Notes: generated by a model from the letters alone, not told the origin. A stretch of 64,000 nucleotides of DNA from Gimesia sp. (GCA_002706765.1 PAJV01000078.1:178432-242431); one strand, 5' to 3'. Positions 52,525 to 62,531 are shown, counted from the first letter of the stretch. Numbers and translations are program-made.

Positions 52525-52922
52525 CTCAGCACACGTGGCATTGTAACAGGCTTTGAATGCCAGTGTGATCTTGTTTGCAGCAGGTTTACTGCGTTTTCAG
52601 GAATCCGATTTTGCCTGACAGGGGATTCAGGCCAAAAGGTTCGGTTTTGCGGTCTGTAAGGATTGGGTCTGGCCGCAACCTGTTGTTGTCTGGATTGCTG
52701 CTTGTAAAGCCTCGGAACGGGGGGGTAGGATGCTGCATGAATCTGTTCTGTCTTAACCAGAACAGTCGGTTGCAGTTTCTCCAGGTTCTCTCTGCAAGTG
52801 CAGATTTCGAGAGTGCACAACAGGGATCAGTTGATAACAGATCAACCGGATATCAGAATATCAATCAGAGTCAGATCTGTTGTGATGAATCGCAGTAAGT
52901 CAGACTTACCAGGGCCCATTGA
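52525..52922. other. Gap upstream of glycosyltransferase
   Basis: 400 bp without a supported gene between divergent genes; contains the palindrome at 52895-52909. Confidence 0.4.
52895..52909. promoter_or_regulatory. Palindrome before glycosyltransferase gene
   Basis: GTAAGTC-A-GACTTAC, a perfect inverted repeat with seven-base arms, ends 13 bp before the ATG at 52923 and directly before the AGGG ribosome site. In RNA it would be a hairpin beside the ribosome site. Confidence 0.45.
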
Positions 52923-54185
52923 ATGTATTATCTGGCAATACCATGTAGCCTGATGCTCGTGTACTTCGGAGTGATGTACCTTCACTGGGGGAAGGGGTGT
53001 ATCCGGCTCTACCAGGAACAGGGCTCACAACCTGAACGGCATGACTATCAGCCTCGGGCAGTTGTGCTCCTGTCTTTAAGAGGGCATGACCCCTTCCTGG
53101 TCAACTGCCTGGAAGGACTGCTCAATCAGGAGTACCCGGAATATGCTGTTAAGATCATTGTAGATCACGTTGATGATCCCGCCTTTCCGTTTGTCAATCA
53201 GTATCTGGAAACACACCGTCATCCCCATTGTCAGGTGAGCGTGCTGGAATCGCGGAGCGTGAACTGCGGATTGAAAAATCAATCTTTGCTTCAGGGTCTG
53301 TCTGAAGTGAGCGAGGACGTGGATGTGGTTGCCTGGCTGGATGCAGATGTGGTTCCCCACCGGACATGGCTTCGGGACCTGGTACAACCTCTGCAGGATG
53401 AATCGGTCGGCGTGGCTTCAGGGATCAGGTGGTATGCGCCGCGTGAGGCAAATGTGGGCACCCTGGTGCGCTATATCTGGAACTCAGCGGCCGTGATTCA
53501 GATGCTGGCGATGGATATTGTCTGGGGAGGTTCCATTGCCGTCAGCAGTCGAATCTTCCGCAACCCCCGCCTGGCCGAATCCTGGTCGAAAATGATGTGG
53601 GAAGATACCTGTTTGAACTCGCTGGCAACCCAACTGGATCAGAAAGTCGTATTTGTTCCGGCAGTTACCATGGTCAATGAAGAATCAACCTCGTTGAAAT
53701 CCTGTTTTCAATTCATGACCCGGCAACTAATGAATGTCCGGTTTTATCATTCCCGCTGGTTATTTATATGTGGACTGGGTTTGCTTTCCGCAGTCGCCGA
53801 GATGATTCTGATTGCAGAACTCGGACTTTTTCTGAATCAGGGGAACCTGCTCTGGTTGGGGATCATACTGAGTGTCGTTGCTTTCGCCAGCGGTTCGGTA
53901 GGGTATGTCGTGTACCGTCTGGATTGCCAGATCAGAGCCCTGCTGGCACAGCGGGGTGTGAATGTGGAGCGCCTGCCACTTTCCACAGTTCTGGTGCTGA
54001 TCCCGACTTTACTTGTCTATTGTGCGGCACTGTTAGCAGCCCGGAGAACAAATCATATTCACTGGCGGGGAGTCATCTATCATGCGACGGCTCCCTTTGA
54101 AATTCAGATCGTACATTACGAGCCATATCAGATCGCTGCAAAATCAATAGAGCAGACGGGGCAGTCCCATTCTTCAATTATCTGA
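52923..54185 (+). CDS. Glycosyltransferase family 2 (ceramide glucosyltransferase/HpnI-like)
   Basis: 420 residues. A membrane helix at the start, then AVVLLSLRGHDPFLVNCLEG, VAWLDADVVPHRTWLRDLVQ (metal-binding D-A-D at 140-142), WGGSIAVSSRIFRNP and MMWEDTCLNS (acid ED at 227-228), then three to four C-terminal helices. This order matches GT2/GT21 enzymes such as ceramide glucosyltransferase and hopanoid HpnI, which add a sugar to a membrane lipid on the cytoplasmic face. The lipid acceptor is not proven. Confidence 0.82.
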   Translation: MYYLAIPCSLMLVYFGVMYLHWGKGCIRLYQEQGSQPERHDYQPRAVVLLSLRGHDPFLVNCLEGLLNQEYPEYAVKIIVDHVDDPAFPFVNQYLETHRHPHCQVSVLESRSVNCGLKNQSLLQGLSEVSEDVDVVAWLDADVVPHRTWLRDLVQPLQDESVGVASGIRWYAPREANVGTLVRYIWNSAAVIQMLAMDIVWGGSIAVSSRIFRNPRLAESWSKMMWEDTCLNSLATQLDQKVVFVPAVTMVNEESTSLKSCFQFMTRQLMNVRFYHSRWLFICGLGLLSAVAEMILIAELGLFLNQGNLLWLGIILSVVAFASGSVGYVVYRLDCQIRALLAQRGVNVERLPLSTVLVLIPTLLVYCAALLAARRTNHIHWRGVIYHATAPFEIQIVHYEPYQIAAKSIEQTGQSHSSII

Positions 54186-54209
54186 CAATGCCGGGATGAA
54201 TTCAGGCAG

Positions 54210-55166
54210 TCAGGTGGGAGGCAGATCAAATGAGCCGGCCTCTTCCTGTTCCAGCAGTTGTTTCAAATCATCCACCCAGTGAGCGGCTCCCTGAGATTTC
54301 AATTGTGCGAAAAACGCGTGGATTTTTCCATTAATACCACGCCCCTGGGCCAGCAGCGCTCCTCCCAGTCTGGTGCTCCAGGGGATTTTCGATCTGAGCG
54401 AGGGATCCCGGGTGTTTTTCAGCACGATCGGATCCCAGAACAGGCGACTGCGGACGGGCTGCAGTCCGAGACTGGTATACAGCTTCATGCATCCACTGTA
54501 TTTCTGATTGGATTTCAGGTGGGTTGAGTAATTGGAATGGACCAGAAAAAAGGGAGAGTGCGTAATCAGCAGCCCGTCGGTTTTAAGCCAGTTTGTAAAA
54601 TCGGTGAGGAGTGAATTCGGTTCGGGGACATGTTCCAGCACGTCCAGGCAGATGATGACATCGAACGAATCCGGCTCGAGTTCTGCAACCGACTGGATCA
54701 TGTTGATCTCTGCTGCATTGTTTCGGAAGACCTGTTGAGCGAACGCAATACAGTCTGTTGAGACTTCGAAGTAGGTTACTTCGTGCTTTGTTCGCGACCA
54801 CTGCAGACTGTCGAACCCCAGCCCATCTCCGAAGGCGAGGATTTTCAGAGGCTGCGGGAAACTGATTGTCAGATAGTCGCAGATCCAGGTACGGATCTCC
54901 TGCTTGAGAGGCCTGCGGTTCCAGACGGAGGTTTCGTAGAGAAAGGCATTGGTTGTTGCATAAAATTGAGCCAGGTCTTCACTCCAGATATGGGGAGTCA
55001 GCTTTTTGGCGTGCAACTCAGTTCGGACATTCCAGCCCAGGCATTGTTCCTCCTGCAGCAGTTTCTCTGTGACGATCCGGGTAGGCTCACCTGAGATGCT
55101 GGCGATCAGATTGATTAAATCCGGGTTCCGATTCAGTGGCCATGGGAGACCGGGCTGCTGGTCCAT
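54210..55166 (-). CDS. SAM-dependent methyltransferase, class I
   Basis: 318 residues. Motif I LKILAFGDGLGFDSLQWS, VTYFEVSTDCIAFAQQVFRN (motif II acid E), DSFDVIICLDVLEHVPEPNS and LLTDFTNWLKTDGLLITHSP are typical of the UbiE/Methyltransf_11/23 type. The preceding 90 residues form a helical domain. It converges with the GT2 gene (24 bp); lipid or sugar modification is possible but not shown. Confidence 0.85.
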   Translation of the reverse strand: MDQQPGLPWPLNRNPDLINLIASISGEPTRIVTEKLLQEEQCLGWNVRTELHAKKLTPHIWSEDLAQFYATTNAFLYETSVWNRRPLKQEIRTWICDYLTISFPQPLKILAFGDGLGFDSLQWSRTKHEVTYFEVSTDCIAFAQQVFRNNAAEINMIQSVAELEPDSFDVIICLDVLEHVPEPNSLLTDFTNWLKTDGLLITHSPFFLVHSNYSTHLKSNQKYSGCMKLYTSLGLQPVRSRLFWDPIVLKNTRDPSLRSKIPWSTRLGGALLAQGRGINGKIHAFFAQLKSQGAAHWVDDLKQLLEQEEAGSFDLPPT

Positions 55167-55248
55167 GCGATACCATTGGAAATTGGGAAATGAAAAATGG
55201 AGTGAGAATCATACGTCAAATTGAGTGAGTGATTTTTCAGCAGAATGT

Positions 55249-55282
55249 TAAAAAACGCAGGACCGTGACAGCCCTGCGTTTT
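55249..55282 (-). terminator. Terminator after LRR gene
   Basis: AAAACGCAGG and CCTGCGTTTT pair around an 11-base loop, followed on the minus strand by T-rich sequence. Confidence 0.8.
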
Positions 55283-55307
55283 CATCTGTTATGCGATCCC
55301 GATTAAG

Positions 55308-56087
55308 TTATTTGTCTTTTTTCTCGGGTTTTTCAGGAGCCTCTTTTTTTTCTGCCGGTTTTTCAGCGGGCTTTTTCTCTGCTTTCTTCTCAGCAGGTTT
55401 GGGCTCCGGTTTCTTTTCTGTTTTGGGTTCCGGCTTTTTCTCAGCGGCTTTTTTCTCTTCCGGTTTCTTTTCTTCCGGTTTCTTTTCGACTGGCTTGGGA
55501 AGTTCCGGTTTTTCGGCAGCGACCGGTTTAGGCTCTTCTGGTAATCCAATGACTTCCAACCCCGTAATCTGTTCCTGTAATGCCAGGCCGGCAGGGCGAG
55601 TGACTGTGGTCTGCCAGACGTAAAGTCGTTTGAGCTTTTTCAGTGAGTTCAACTGAGGGAGACCGGCGTCGGTGATTTCCGTGCCATACAGATTCAGGTA
55701 TTCCAGGTTCGGAAGTTGCTGCAGATGCTTGAGTCCCGCATCATTCACTTTTGTTTTTTCCAGGTGCAGGTGAGTTAAATCTTTCAGATGCTGGAGCTGT
55801 GCCAGTCCATCGGATGTCACCTCTGTGCCACGCAGATTGAGTGAGGCGACCTTTGAGAGCCCCGCGAGGGTTTTGAGGGTCTCATCAGTGATTTTCTGGT
55901 CCGACAGATGAAAGGCAATTTCGAGTCGATCATCATTTTGAGCCAGTTCCAGAACAGATCCTCCGGCGGCGATGATTTTGGCTTTGGCCTGCTCAGTGGC
56001 GGGGTTGGCTTTTTTATCCTCGGCAGACAGGTGAGCAACCTGGGTGAAAGAGATAACGGAAATCAGCGCGACAGAAAAAAATCTCAT
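55308..56087 (-). CDS. Secreted leucine-rich-repeat protein with Lys/Pro/Glu tail
   Basis: 259 residues. A signal peptide (FSVALISVISFTQVAHLSAE) precedes five LRR units of the planctomycete 'internalin-A-like' type: LAGLSKVASLNLRGTEVTSD, LQHLKDLTHLHLEKTKVNDA, LQQLPNLEYLNLYGTEITDA, LNSLKKLKRLYVWQTTVT. The last 75 residues are a low-complexity tail built of EKKPEEKK, EKKPEPK and EKPAEKK. The tail may be an adhesive or wall-binding spacer. Terminated by the hairpin at 55249. Confidence 0.85.
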   Translation of the reverse strand: MRFFSVALISVISFTQVAHLSAEDKKANPATEQAKAKIIAAGGSVLELAQNDDRLEIAFHLSDQKITDETLKTLAGLSKVASLNLRGTEVTSDGLAQLQHLKDLTHLHLEKTKVNDAGLKHLQQLPNLEYLNLYGTEITDAGLPQLNSLKKLKRLYVWQTTVTRPAGLALQEQITGLEVIGLPEEPKPVAAEKPELPKPVEKKPEEKKPEEKKAAEKKPEPKTEKKPEPKPAEKKAEKKPAEKPAEKKEAPEKPEKKDK

Positions 56088-56449
56088 TTTACCTATCCTT
56101 ACTTTCTCTGTTGTTCATCGGATTTGGTGTCAAAGTGGGTGGCACATCCTCGTCAAATCGATCCGTTCGACGGACAGCCTGAGTCAATGACGTGCATTAA
56201 ATCAATATGTACGTTGGAGATACACCCCAATTTATCAATTCAACTGATCTTGATGCATTTTATCAGGAGAAACAGTCAAACGGAAAGACTCAACCCGGAA
56301 AATGTATCGTTCTGCCTGGAAAATCCCCCCGTTTCCCATTTCGCAGGGTTCACCAGAAATGGTCTCGATTCAAATCAAAAAATCCATTAACCTTCCGCCC
56401 GCGGAAGTTTCTGTTATTGGATTAGTAAAGTCTGAACTGGAAAGAATTA
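56088..56449. other. Gap upstream of mla operon
   Basis: 360 bp between divergent genes. No gene is supported; promoters for the LRR gene and the mla operon should lie here but no boxes stand out. Confidence 0.35.
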
Positions 56450-57292
56450 ATGTCATCTGCTTCTCCTTCAGTCCCTCGAGACACCCTGATTCACGGTCTT
56501 GGACGGGGAGTGATCAATACGGTCTGCCTGCTGGGTGATCTGTTTCTGTTTGGCTGGGAGATGCTGGGCTGGATTATTACCCGGCTGCCTCCCCGCAGCA
56601 ATCTCTGGTCGTGCATGTATCACATCGGGATTCAGAGTATTCCCGTGATTCTGATCACGGGGGGATTCATCGGGATGGTGCTGGCAGTCCAGTCTTACGA
56701 CCAGTTTAAATTAATGCATCTGGAAAACCAGATCGGCGCTGTCATCGCCATTTCGCTGGTAGAAGAGCTGGGGCCGGTACTGGCGGCGATCATGCTGGCC
56801 GGTCGTGTGGGAACTTCGATGTCGGCGGAACTGGGAACGATGCGGGTGACCGAACAGATTGACGCTTTGCGGGCACTGGGTGCCGACCCGATTCATTATC
56901 TGGTGGTCCCCCGGTTTCTCTCCTGCTGTTTACTGATCCCGCTGTTGACCATTGTGGCTGATGCGGTCGGGATTCTGGGAGGCTGGTTCTTCAGCACGCA
57001 GATCCTGGGCGTGGATTCCTTTTATTACTGGCATTATTCCGAGCAGTTCGTGTATGCCTATGATGTGATGGGGGGCATCTTCAAGAGTTTCTTCTTTGGT
57101 GCTGCCATTTCACTGATCTCCTGTCATCGAGGCTTTCACTGTGGGGCGGGTGCCGAGGGAGTGGGTAAGGCGGCTACGGAAGCATTCGTGTATTCCTTTA
57201 TTGTGATCATGATTCTGGACTTCCTGCTGGGAGTCACGATTGTGAACTTCTATCACTTCATGCAGACCGTTTACCCGGGTGTCATCAGATAA
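56450..57292 (+). CDS. mlaE: MlaE-family ABC transporter permease
   Basis: 280 residues, six hydrophobic segments. [60 protein letters not shown] and [20 protein letters not shown] are the family signature around the conserved E-E-L-G-P and A-G-R-x-G-x-x-x-x-A-E-L-G blocks. MlaE is the membrane domain of the phospholipid transporter linking inner and outer membranes. GGAAAG lies five bases before the ATG. First gene of the mlaE-mlaF-mlaD order. Confidence 0.92.
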   Translation: MSSASPSVPRDTLIHGLGRGVINTVCLLGDLFLFGWEMLGWIITRLPPRSNLWSCMYHIGIQSIPVILITGGFIGMVLAVQSYDQFKLMHLENQIGAVIAISLVEELGPVLAAIMLAGRVGTSMSAELGTMRVTEQIDALRALGADPIHYLVVPRFLSCCLLIPLLTIVADAVGILGGWFFSTQILGVDSFYYWHYSEQFVYAYDVMGGIFKSFFFGAAISLISCHRGFHCGAGAEGVGKAATEAFVYSFIVIMILDFLLGVTIVNFYHFMQTVYPGVIR

Positions 57293-57326
57293 CGTCTCCG
57301 TTCGAAATCGAACAGAAAAAAATATT

Positions 57327-58142
57327 ATGAATGAACGAACTGCCGACAATGAATACGTGATTGAACTGCGGAATGTGTCCCGCCAGTTTGGAACACAACA
57401 GGTGTTGCGCGATGTTTCATTTGGAGTGCGGCGCGGCGAGACACTGGTTGTGATCGGCGAGAGTGGCTGTGGCAAGAGTGTGACCATGAAAATGATCATG
57501 AACCTCCTGCAACCTTCAGAGGGCGATATCCTGTGGAATGGCCGCTCGATCGCAGATCGCAGTGCCCGTGAACTGCATCGGGATCGATTGCGGATCGGTT
57601 ACCTGTTTCAGGGGGCGGCGTTATTTGACAGTCTTTCCGTTTACGAAAATGTGGCTTTCGGATTGAAACAGAATACGCGCCTGAAAACAGAAGACATCGA
57701 TCAGATCGTCGTTGAACGCTTACGGGAGGTGGGACTGTCTGAAAGTATCAGTCAGAAAAAACCGGCTCAACTTTCCGGCGGGATGAAAAAACGGGTCGGC
57801 CTGGCGCGGGCACTGGCGATGACACCTGAAGTAATGCTGTACGATGAACCTACCACAGGGCTCGACCCGGTAATGACCGATGTGATTAACGAACTGATTT
57901 TACAAACACGTGCCAGTCGTCCGGTCACCAGTATCGTGGTGACACATGACATGAGTACCGTCAAGAAAGTCGCGGACCGGATCATCATGCTGTATCCACT
58001 GGCCCGACTGAATGCGACGGAAGAACAGATTGTCTTTGAGGGGACGGCTGAGGAAGCGTTTCAGTCTGAGTCGCCCCGCGTGCATCAGTTTGTGCATGGC
58101 GAAGCGGGTGACCGGATTCGGGAACTGGCTGAAGCCAGCTGA
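57327..58142 (+). CDS. mlaF: MlaF-family ABC ATPase
   Basis: 271 residues from the ATG at 57327. Walker A is GESGCGKS, the Q-loop [17 protein letters not shown], the signature [16 protein letters not shown] and Walker [15 protein letters not shown] with switch HDMSTV. The [14 protein letters not shown] region is typical of MlaF. It powers the lipid transporter together with MlaE. A GTG at 57279 overlapping the mlaE end would add 16 residues. The gene order and 34-bp gap show an operon. Confidence 0.93.
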   Translation: MNERTADNEYVIELRNVSRQFGTQQVLRDVSFGVRRGETLVVIGESGCGKSVTMKMIMNLLQPSEGDILWNGRSIADRSARELHRDRLRIGYLFQGAALFDSLSVYENVAFGLKQNTRLKTEDIDQIVVERLREVGLSESISQKKPAQLSGGMKKRVGLARALAMTPEVMLYDEPTTGLDPVMTDVINELILQTRASRPVTSIVVTHDMSTVKKVADRIIMLYPLARLNATEEQIVFEGTAEEAFQSESPRVHQFVHGEAGDRIRELAEAS

Positions 58143-58231
58143 TCCAGATCGTTCTGAGACAGACAGAAGTAATTTTTAAAACCAGACCAGAGTTATTGAT
58201 CTCAAGGACGAGATCGAAATAGAGGTTATTT

Positions 58232-59392
58232 ATGACGGACCGCCAGATTCAATTTCGCGTAGGACTGTTTGTGATTTCCGCAATGATCACCGGAGCCGGT
58301 ATGATTTTTCAGTTCGGCCAACTGGAAACGCTGTGGAAGAAAAAATATACAATTGCCATGAAGTTCGAATCGATTTCCGGCGTGCACCAGGGAACCCCTG
58401 TCGTGCGGCATGGAATCCGGATTGGTGAAGTGGATAAAATTATCACCAGTGACAGTAAGCCGGGAGTGATGCTGCTGGTGAACATTGATGAGTCTCAGCA
58501 TCTGCGCAAAGATGCCAGTCCACAGATTGTCAGTTCAATCATGGGGGACTCGAAGATTGTGATTGAGCCCGGCGTCAGTCCCGATTTTCTGAATCCGGGG
58601 GATCGTCTGGTCGGGCGAGAGTCGAGCGATCCGATGGAGATCGTGTATCGCATGGAGCAACAGGTGACGAAAACCCTGGATGCCTTTTCCACGACCAGCC
58701 AGGAATGGGAGAAGGTCGCGAGTAACATGAATCGCCTGATGGAGACCAAGGAGGGGAATCTGGACGTTGTGATCGAACGCACGGCGACTTCCCTGGAAGA
58801 GTTCTCACTGGCAATGCGGAAGATGAATCAGATGATGACCAGTGTGAATCACCTGGTGGCCGACCCCGTACAGCAGGAAAATCTGAAACGTTCGATGGCA
58901 GCCATGCCGGCCATGATCGAAAGCACACAACGTACGATTGCTTCTGTCGAAGTGGCCGTACAGAAAGCCGGACAGAACCTGGATAACCTGTCACAGGTGA
59001 CCGACCCGCTGGCGAAGCACAGCCAGTCGATGGTGATCAAGATGGATCGCAGTCTCTCCCGACTGGATGCGATTCTGGCCGAACTGAATTCCTTCTCCCG
59101 GGCTCTGAACGAGGGAGATGGTTCACTGAAAAAATTCATTTCTGATCCGGAGCTCTATCGGAATATGAACCGTTCCGCTTCCTCACTGACCGTATTGTTG
59201 AATAACCTGGAACCGATTGCCCGCGATATCAGAGTCTTCAGTGATCGTATCGCCCGGCATCCGGAAGTGCTGGGGTTGAGCGGTGCGATGAAGGGGAGTT
59301 CAGGGCTGAAGGACGCCGGCGAGCAACCTCAGCAGCAACCTTCAAGGATCCGCCAGTCCGGATTCTCATTTCCTTCGTCAAAGGGACCTTAA
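58232..59392 (+). CDS. mlaD: MlaD-family (MCE) substrate-binding protein
   Basis: 386 residues. One N-terminal helix (VGLFVISAMITGAGMIFQFG) is followed by an MCE domain: YTIAMKFESISGVHQGTPVV, RHGIRIGEVDKIITSDSKPG, IVSSIMGDSKIVIEPG and a long helical region (residues 130-340) that is probably the periplasmic coiled tube seen in longer MCE proteins. GAGG lies six bases before the ATG. The operon lacks MlaB and MlaC in this window, which is common outside Proteobacteria. Confidence 0.9.
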   Translation: MTDRQIQFRVGLFVISAMITGAGMIFQFGQLETLWKKKYTIAMKFESISGVHQGTPVVRHGIRIGEVDKIITSDSKPGVMLLVNIDESQHLRKDASPQIVSSIMGDSKIVIEPGVSPDFLNPGDRLVGRESSDPMEIVYRMEQQVTKTLDAFSTTSQEWEKVASNMNRLMETKEGNLDVVIERTATSLEEFSLAMRKMNQMMTSVNHLVADPVQQENLKRSMAAMPAMIESTQRTIASVEVAVQKAGQNLDNLSQVTDPLAKHSQSMVIKMDRSLSRLDAILAELNSFSRALNEGDGSLKKFISDPELYRNMNRSASSLTVLLNNLEPIARDIRVFSDRIARHPEVLGLSGAMKGSSGLKDAGEQPQQQPSRIRQSGFSFPSSKGP

Positions 59393-60119
59393 CCAGCTCC
59401 CGGTTGGTTTGCTCTCTGAAAATACTGCCGAATTTTCATCTCCGTTCGCTGCTGCGCATCTGATAAAATTCGCGACGTTCCCTGTATTCAGATTCCTGAA
59501 TCGTCGATTCCCTGATCGACGATAGTCAGAACCTCCACCCGCTGGGAGAGAATTGCATTTCTGCCGGCGCTCAGGTGAACTGATGACAGGATGCGTGGTA
59601 TTGTCGTGATACAGGTCCTGACTGGGTGTGATTGAGCGTGAAAGTGGTACTGACAAGTGGCGAATCGGGTACAAAAATGGCAGAAACAACGGGAATGGAT
59701 GCTGAGTGATCAGGACAGCCATTTTGAATCAGGGCTATATTACAGTGGTTTTATGAGTGATAAAAACAGCAGTCATGAATGGATTCTCTCTGAGAGCAAT
59801 GTGGGCCAACGCGCGCGACGCATAACTACGAAGTATGTGAGAAGTCAGGAGCGGGTCAAGTCGAGTCTTTTCAGCTGAGAGTGAGATCATGTGCTCATTT
59901 GTGCCAGGGGAGAAGAGGCCACCGATTCGATGATCGCTCATTCAAAATGACCGTTGTGAGGGGAGCAAGAAGATCTGATTTAGAAGTCTTCATTGTTTGT
60001 TCATCAAAACTTAACAATACATTGTATTATCTGGCTGAAGTGCCAGTTCATCAACGGGTTCTATGGTGCGAACCACAAACTGACACGATGTCCTGTTTTG
60101 TTATTTCACAGAGGGATTC
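59393..60119. other. 730-bp gap between mlaD and phoX
   Basis: Short frames occur on both strands but none has a ribosome site plus a protein-like pattern. Before phoX lies AATACA-T-TGTATT at 60016-60028, preceded by TTAACA (60011-60016), which recalls half of a Bacillus Pho box. Otherwise nothing recognised. Confidence 0.35.
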
Positions 60120-61490
60120 GTGCGTACATCTTCATCGCGGCGTCAATTTCTGAAAACAGCCATTGCTGCTCCGGCTGCAGGAACTGTCTTCTCCCGTTTT
60201 CTGTTGTCCGCTGAAGCGAAAGGGATTGAGAAAGGTGATTCACATCTCAACCCGGTCCGGGATGAAGCAACCGGATTACCTTTATTAAAACTGCCGGAAG
60301 GATTTCGCTATCAGTCATTTGGCTGGGTGGGCGATGTGATGTCCGACGGCGTGATCACGCCGGAAGGCCATGATGGGATGGGCGTGATTTCCCAGACCGG
60401 CGATATTGTGACGCTCTGTCGTAATCACGAAATTAAGGGTTCAAAAAGTTTCGGACCGGCTGAACTGACGTTTGACCCCAAGGCTGGCGGCGGTTGTTCT
60501 AATCTGCAGTTCAATGTCAGATCCGGGAAGTGGTTGAGGAGCTGGACGAGTCTGGCGGGAACCGTGCAGAACTGTGCCGGCGGACCGACTCCCTGGGGAA
60601 CCTGGCTCTCCTGTGAAGAAACGGTGATCGGTCCCAAAGAAAGCTTTCGGGATGTTCAATACGAGCATGAAAAACATCATGGCTGGGTGTTTGAAGTTCC
60701 CGCAGAAGGGAAAGCTTCTGGAGAACCGTTACAGGCTTTAGGCCGCTTCGTTCATGAAGCACTGGCCATCGATCCCGCCGATGGCACGATCTACGAAACC
60801 GAGGATCGTGATACAGCCGGTTTCTATCGATTTCTCCCGAACGAACCGGAGGTCCTCACGAAAGGGGGCCGCCTGCAGATGATTAAGATTAAAGGCAAAG
60901 CTGATCTGCGGACTGGTGCCCGACATGGCATTCGTTATGAAGCAGAGTGGGTTGATATTCAAGATCCCCTGCGTCGTAATACTCCGGGCAAAGAAGATGG
61001 GCTCGGCGTTTACTCACAGGGAAAAGACAAAGGGGCAACGACATTTGGTCGCCTGGAGGGCTGCTGGTTTGGCGATGGGGTCGTGTACTTTAATTGTACC
61101 AATGGGGGCGAAGCCGGCCTGGGGCAGGTCTGGTCCTACTCTCCCCGAGAACACATCCTGGAACTGGTATTTCAATCGCCGAGCCATGACATCCTGGACA
61201 GTCCGGATAATTTGACGGTCAGTCCCAGGGGCGGTCTGATTCTCTGCGAAGACGCTGATTTGAAACCCCTGCGTCTACATGCCCTGTCGCGCAAAGGGGA
61301 ATTGAAGACAGTCGCGGTTAACAATATCGAGTTGAAAGCCGGTCAGCATGGTGCGCTGGCAGGAGATTTCAGCGGCGGTGAATGGGCGGGAGCCTGTTTC
61401 AGTCCGGATGGCGAATGGCTGTTCGTTAATATTCAGGATCCAGGCGTGACGTTTGCGATCACCGGTCCCTGGGAGGAACTGGGCGTGTAG
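60120..61490 (+). CDS. phoX: PhoX-family (DUF839) phosphatase, Tat-exported
   Basis: 456 residues from a GTG four bases after GAGGG. The Tat signal is SSRRQFLKTAIAAPAAGTVF. The domain follows PhoX: GFRYQSFGWVGDVMSDGVIT, PEGHDGMGVI, LCRNHEIKGSKSFGPAELTF, AGGPTPWGTWLSCEETVIG, GRFVHEALAIDPADGTIYET and CEDADLKPLRLHALSRKGEL. PhoX proteins are calcium/iron phosphatases outside the cytoplasm; this subgroup may include related esterases. Promoter features upstream are weak. Confidence 0.88.
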   Translation: MRTSSSRRQFLKTAIAAPAAGTVFSRFLLSAEAKGIEKGDSHLNPVRDEATGLPLLKLPEGFRYQSFGWVGDVMSDGVITPEGHDGMGVISQTGDIVTLCRNHEIKGSKSFGPAELTFDPKAGGGCSNLQFNVRSGKWLRSWTSLAGTVQNCAGGPTPWGTWLSCEETVIGPKESFRDVQYEHEKHHGWVFEVPAEGKASGEPLQALGRFVHEALAIDPADGTIYETEDRDTAGFYRFLPNEPEVLTKGGRLQMIKIKGKADLRTGARHGIRYEAEWVDIQDPLRRNTPGKEDGLGVYSQGKDKGATTFGRLEGCWFGDGVVYFNCTNGGEAGLGQVWSYSPREHILELVFQSPSHDILDSPDNLTVSPRGGLILCEDADLKPLRLHALSRKGELKTVAVNNIELKAGQHGALAGDFSGGEWAGACFSPDGEWLFVNIQDPGVTFAITGPWEELGV

Positions 61491-61670
61491 TCGAGAGATC
61501 AGTGGAATGTACAGAGAGTCGGTGTTTTGCGCTTTTATGAAGGTGTTGCCTTTCATACAGGAAGCGTGAATTGTAAACTGGATCGGAAGGAGAAGCAGTA
61601 ATCCTTTGCTCCTGGTTGCGCCTTGTCTTATGCACTTCACCACAAAGACGGTTGGTCTCAGAATCGCGTC

Positions 61671-62531
61671 ATGTCTCTCAAGAACTACATCAAGAATGAT
61701 CTGGAAATTCGCTTGCGGAGTGGGCAGGATCTGCCGGCGCAGTTGACTCTGGAGTCACTGGCAGAACATTATCAGGTCAGTTTTTCCCCGGTTCGGATTG
61801 CACTGGCCGAACTGGTTGAAGAAGGTCTGCTGCAGAAAGGTGCGAACCGCAGACTGGTTCGGAATGCAGAGCAGATCAAGCCCCTCAAACGAGGCCAGAC
61901 TTCAAAGCTGCCTGAACCGCCGGCAGACATGTTTGAAGTGATCACGAATGATTTTGTGAAGCTCAGCCTGAAAGGAGAGCCGATCGATATCCGTGAAGAA
62001 GTGACCGCTCGTAAATACAAGATCAGCCGTTCTTCATTGCGGATTATCTTAAATCGCCTGGCAGGAACCGGGATTCTGGATCATATTCCCCGGCGTGGCT
62101 GGCGGCTCAGACCGTTTCGCCAGGAAGACATGCAGGCCTTTCTGGAAGTGCGGGAACTGCTGGAGCTCAAAGCACTGGAGTTGGCGAAACCCCATCTTAA
62201 AGAAGCAGATCTGCAGAAGATTCTGGACGGCAATGTGATTCCACAGAGTGCCAGAGAAGGCGTTCAGATCGATAATTCTTTACATGAATACCTGATCGAA
62301 AAAGCGGGCAATTATTACATAAAAGACTTTTTCCAGCGACAGGGCAGGTATTATGATATCCTGTTTGACTGGGAAGACCAGGACCGGGAAACCGCCATTG
62401 AAACGGTCAGACAGCATCAGGCGATTCTGACTGCTTTAATGAAGAAAGACTGGCGAGCGGCCCGCAAGGCATTGTCCTATCACATTCGGGATAATCATCC
62501 CATTTTGAGTAAGATCATCAAGAATAAATAG
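61671..62531 (+). CDS. GntR-family regulator with two winged-helix domains
   Basis: About 286 residues. Residues 1-60 hold one winged helix (LESLAEHYQVSFSPVRIALA, ELVEEGLLQKGANRRLVRN), residues 80-150 a second (VTARKYKISRSSLRIILNRL, AGTGILDHIPRRGWRLRPF), then the helical FCD-like effector domain (FLEVRELLELKALELAKPHL, HEYLIEKAGNYYIKDFFQRQ, HQAILTALMKKDWRAARKAL). A usual FCD regulator has just one DNA-binding domain. The start is uncertain: no ribosome site is evident at 61671 or at the upstream TTG (61623). Confidence 0.8.
   Translation: MSLKNYIKNDLEIRLRSGQDLPAQLTLESLAEHYQVSFSPVRIALAELVEEGLLQKGANRRLVRNAEQIKPLKRGQTSKLPEPPADMFEVITNDFVKLSLKGEPIDIREEVTARKYKISRSSLRIILNRLAGTGILDHIPRRGWRLRPFRQEDMQAFLEVRELLELKALELAKPHLKEADLQKILDGNVIPQSAREGVQIDNSLHEYLIEKAGNYYIKDFFQRQGRYYDILFDWEDQDRETAIETVRQHQAILTALMKKDWRAARKALSYHIRDNHPILSKIIKNK

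Noticed and set aside
55291-55623. Plus-strand Phe/Ser/Gly-rich frame resembling a structural protein
   Set aside because: It is the mirror of the EKKP-repeat tail of the LRR gene on the other strand.
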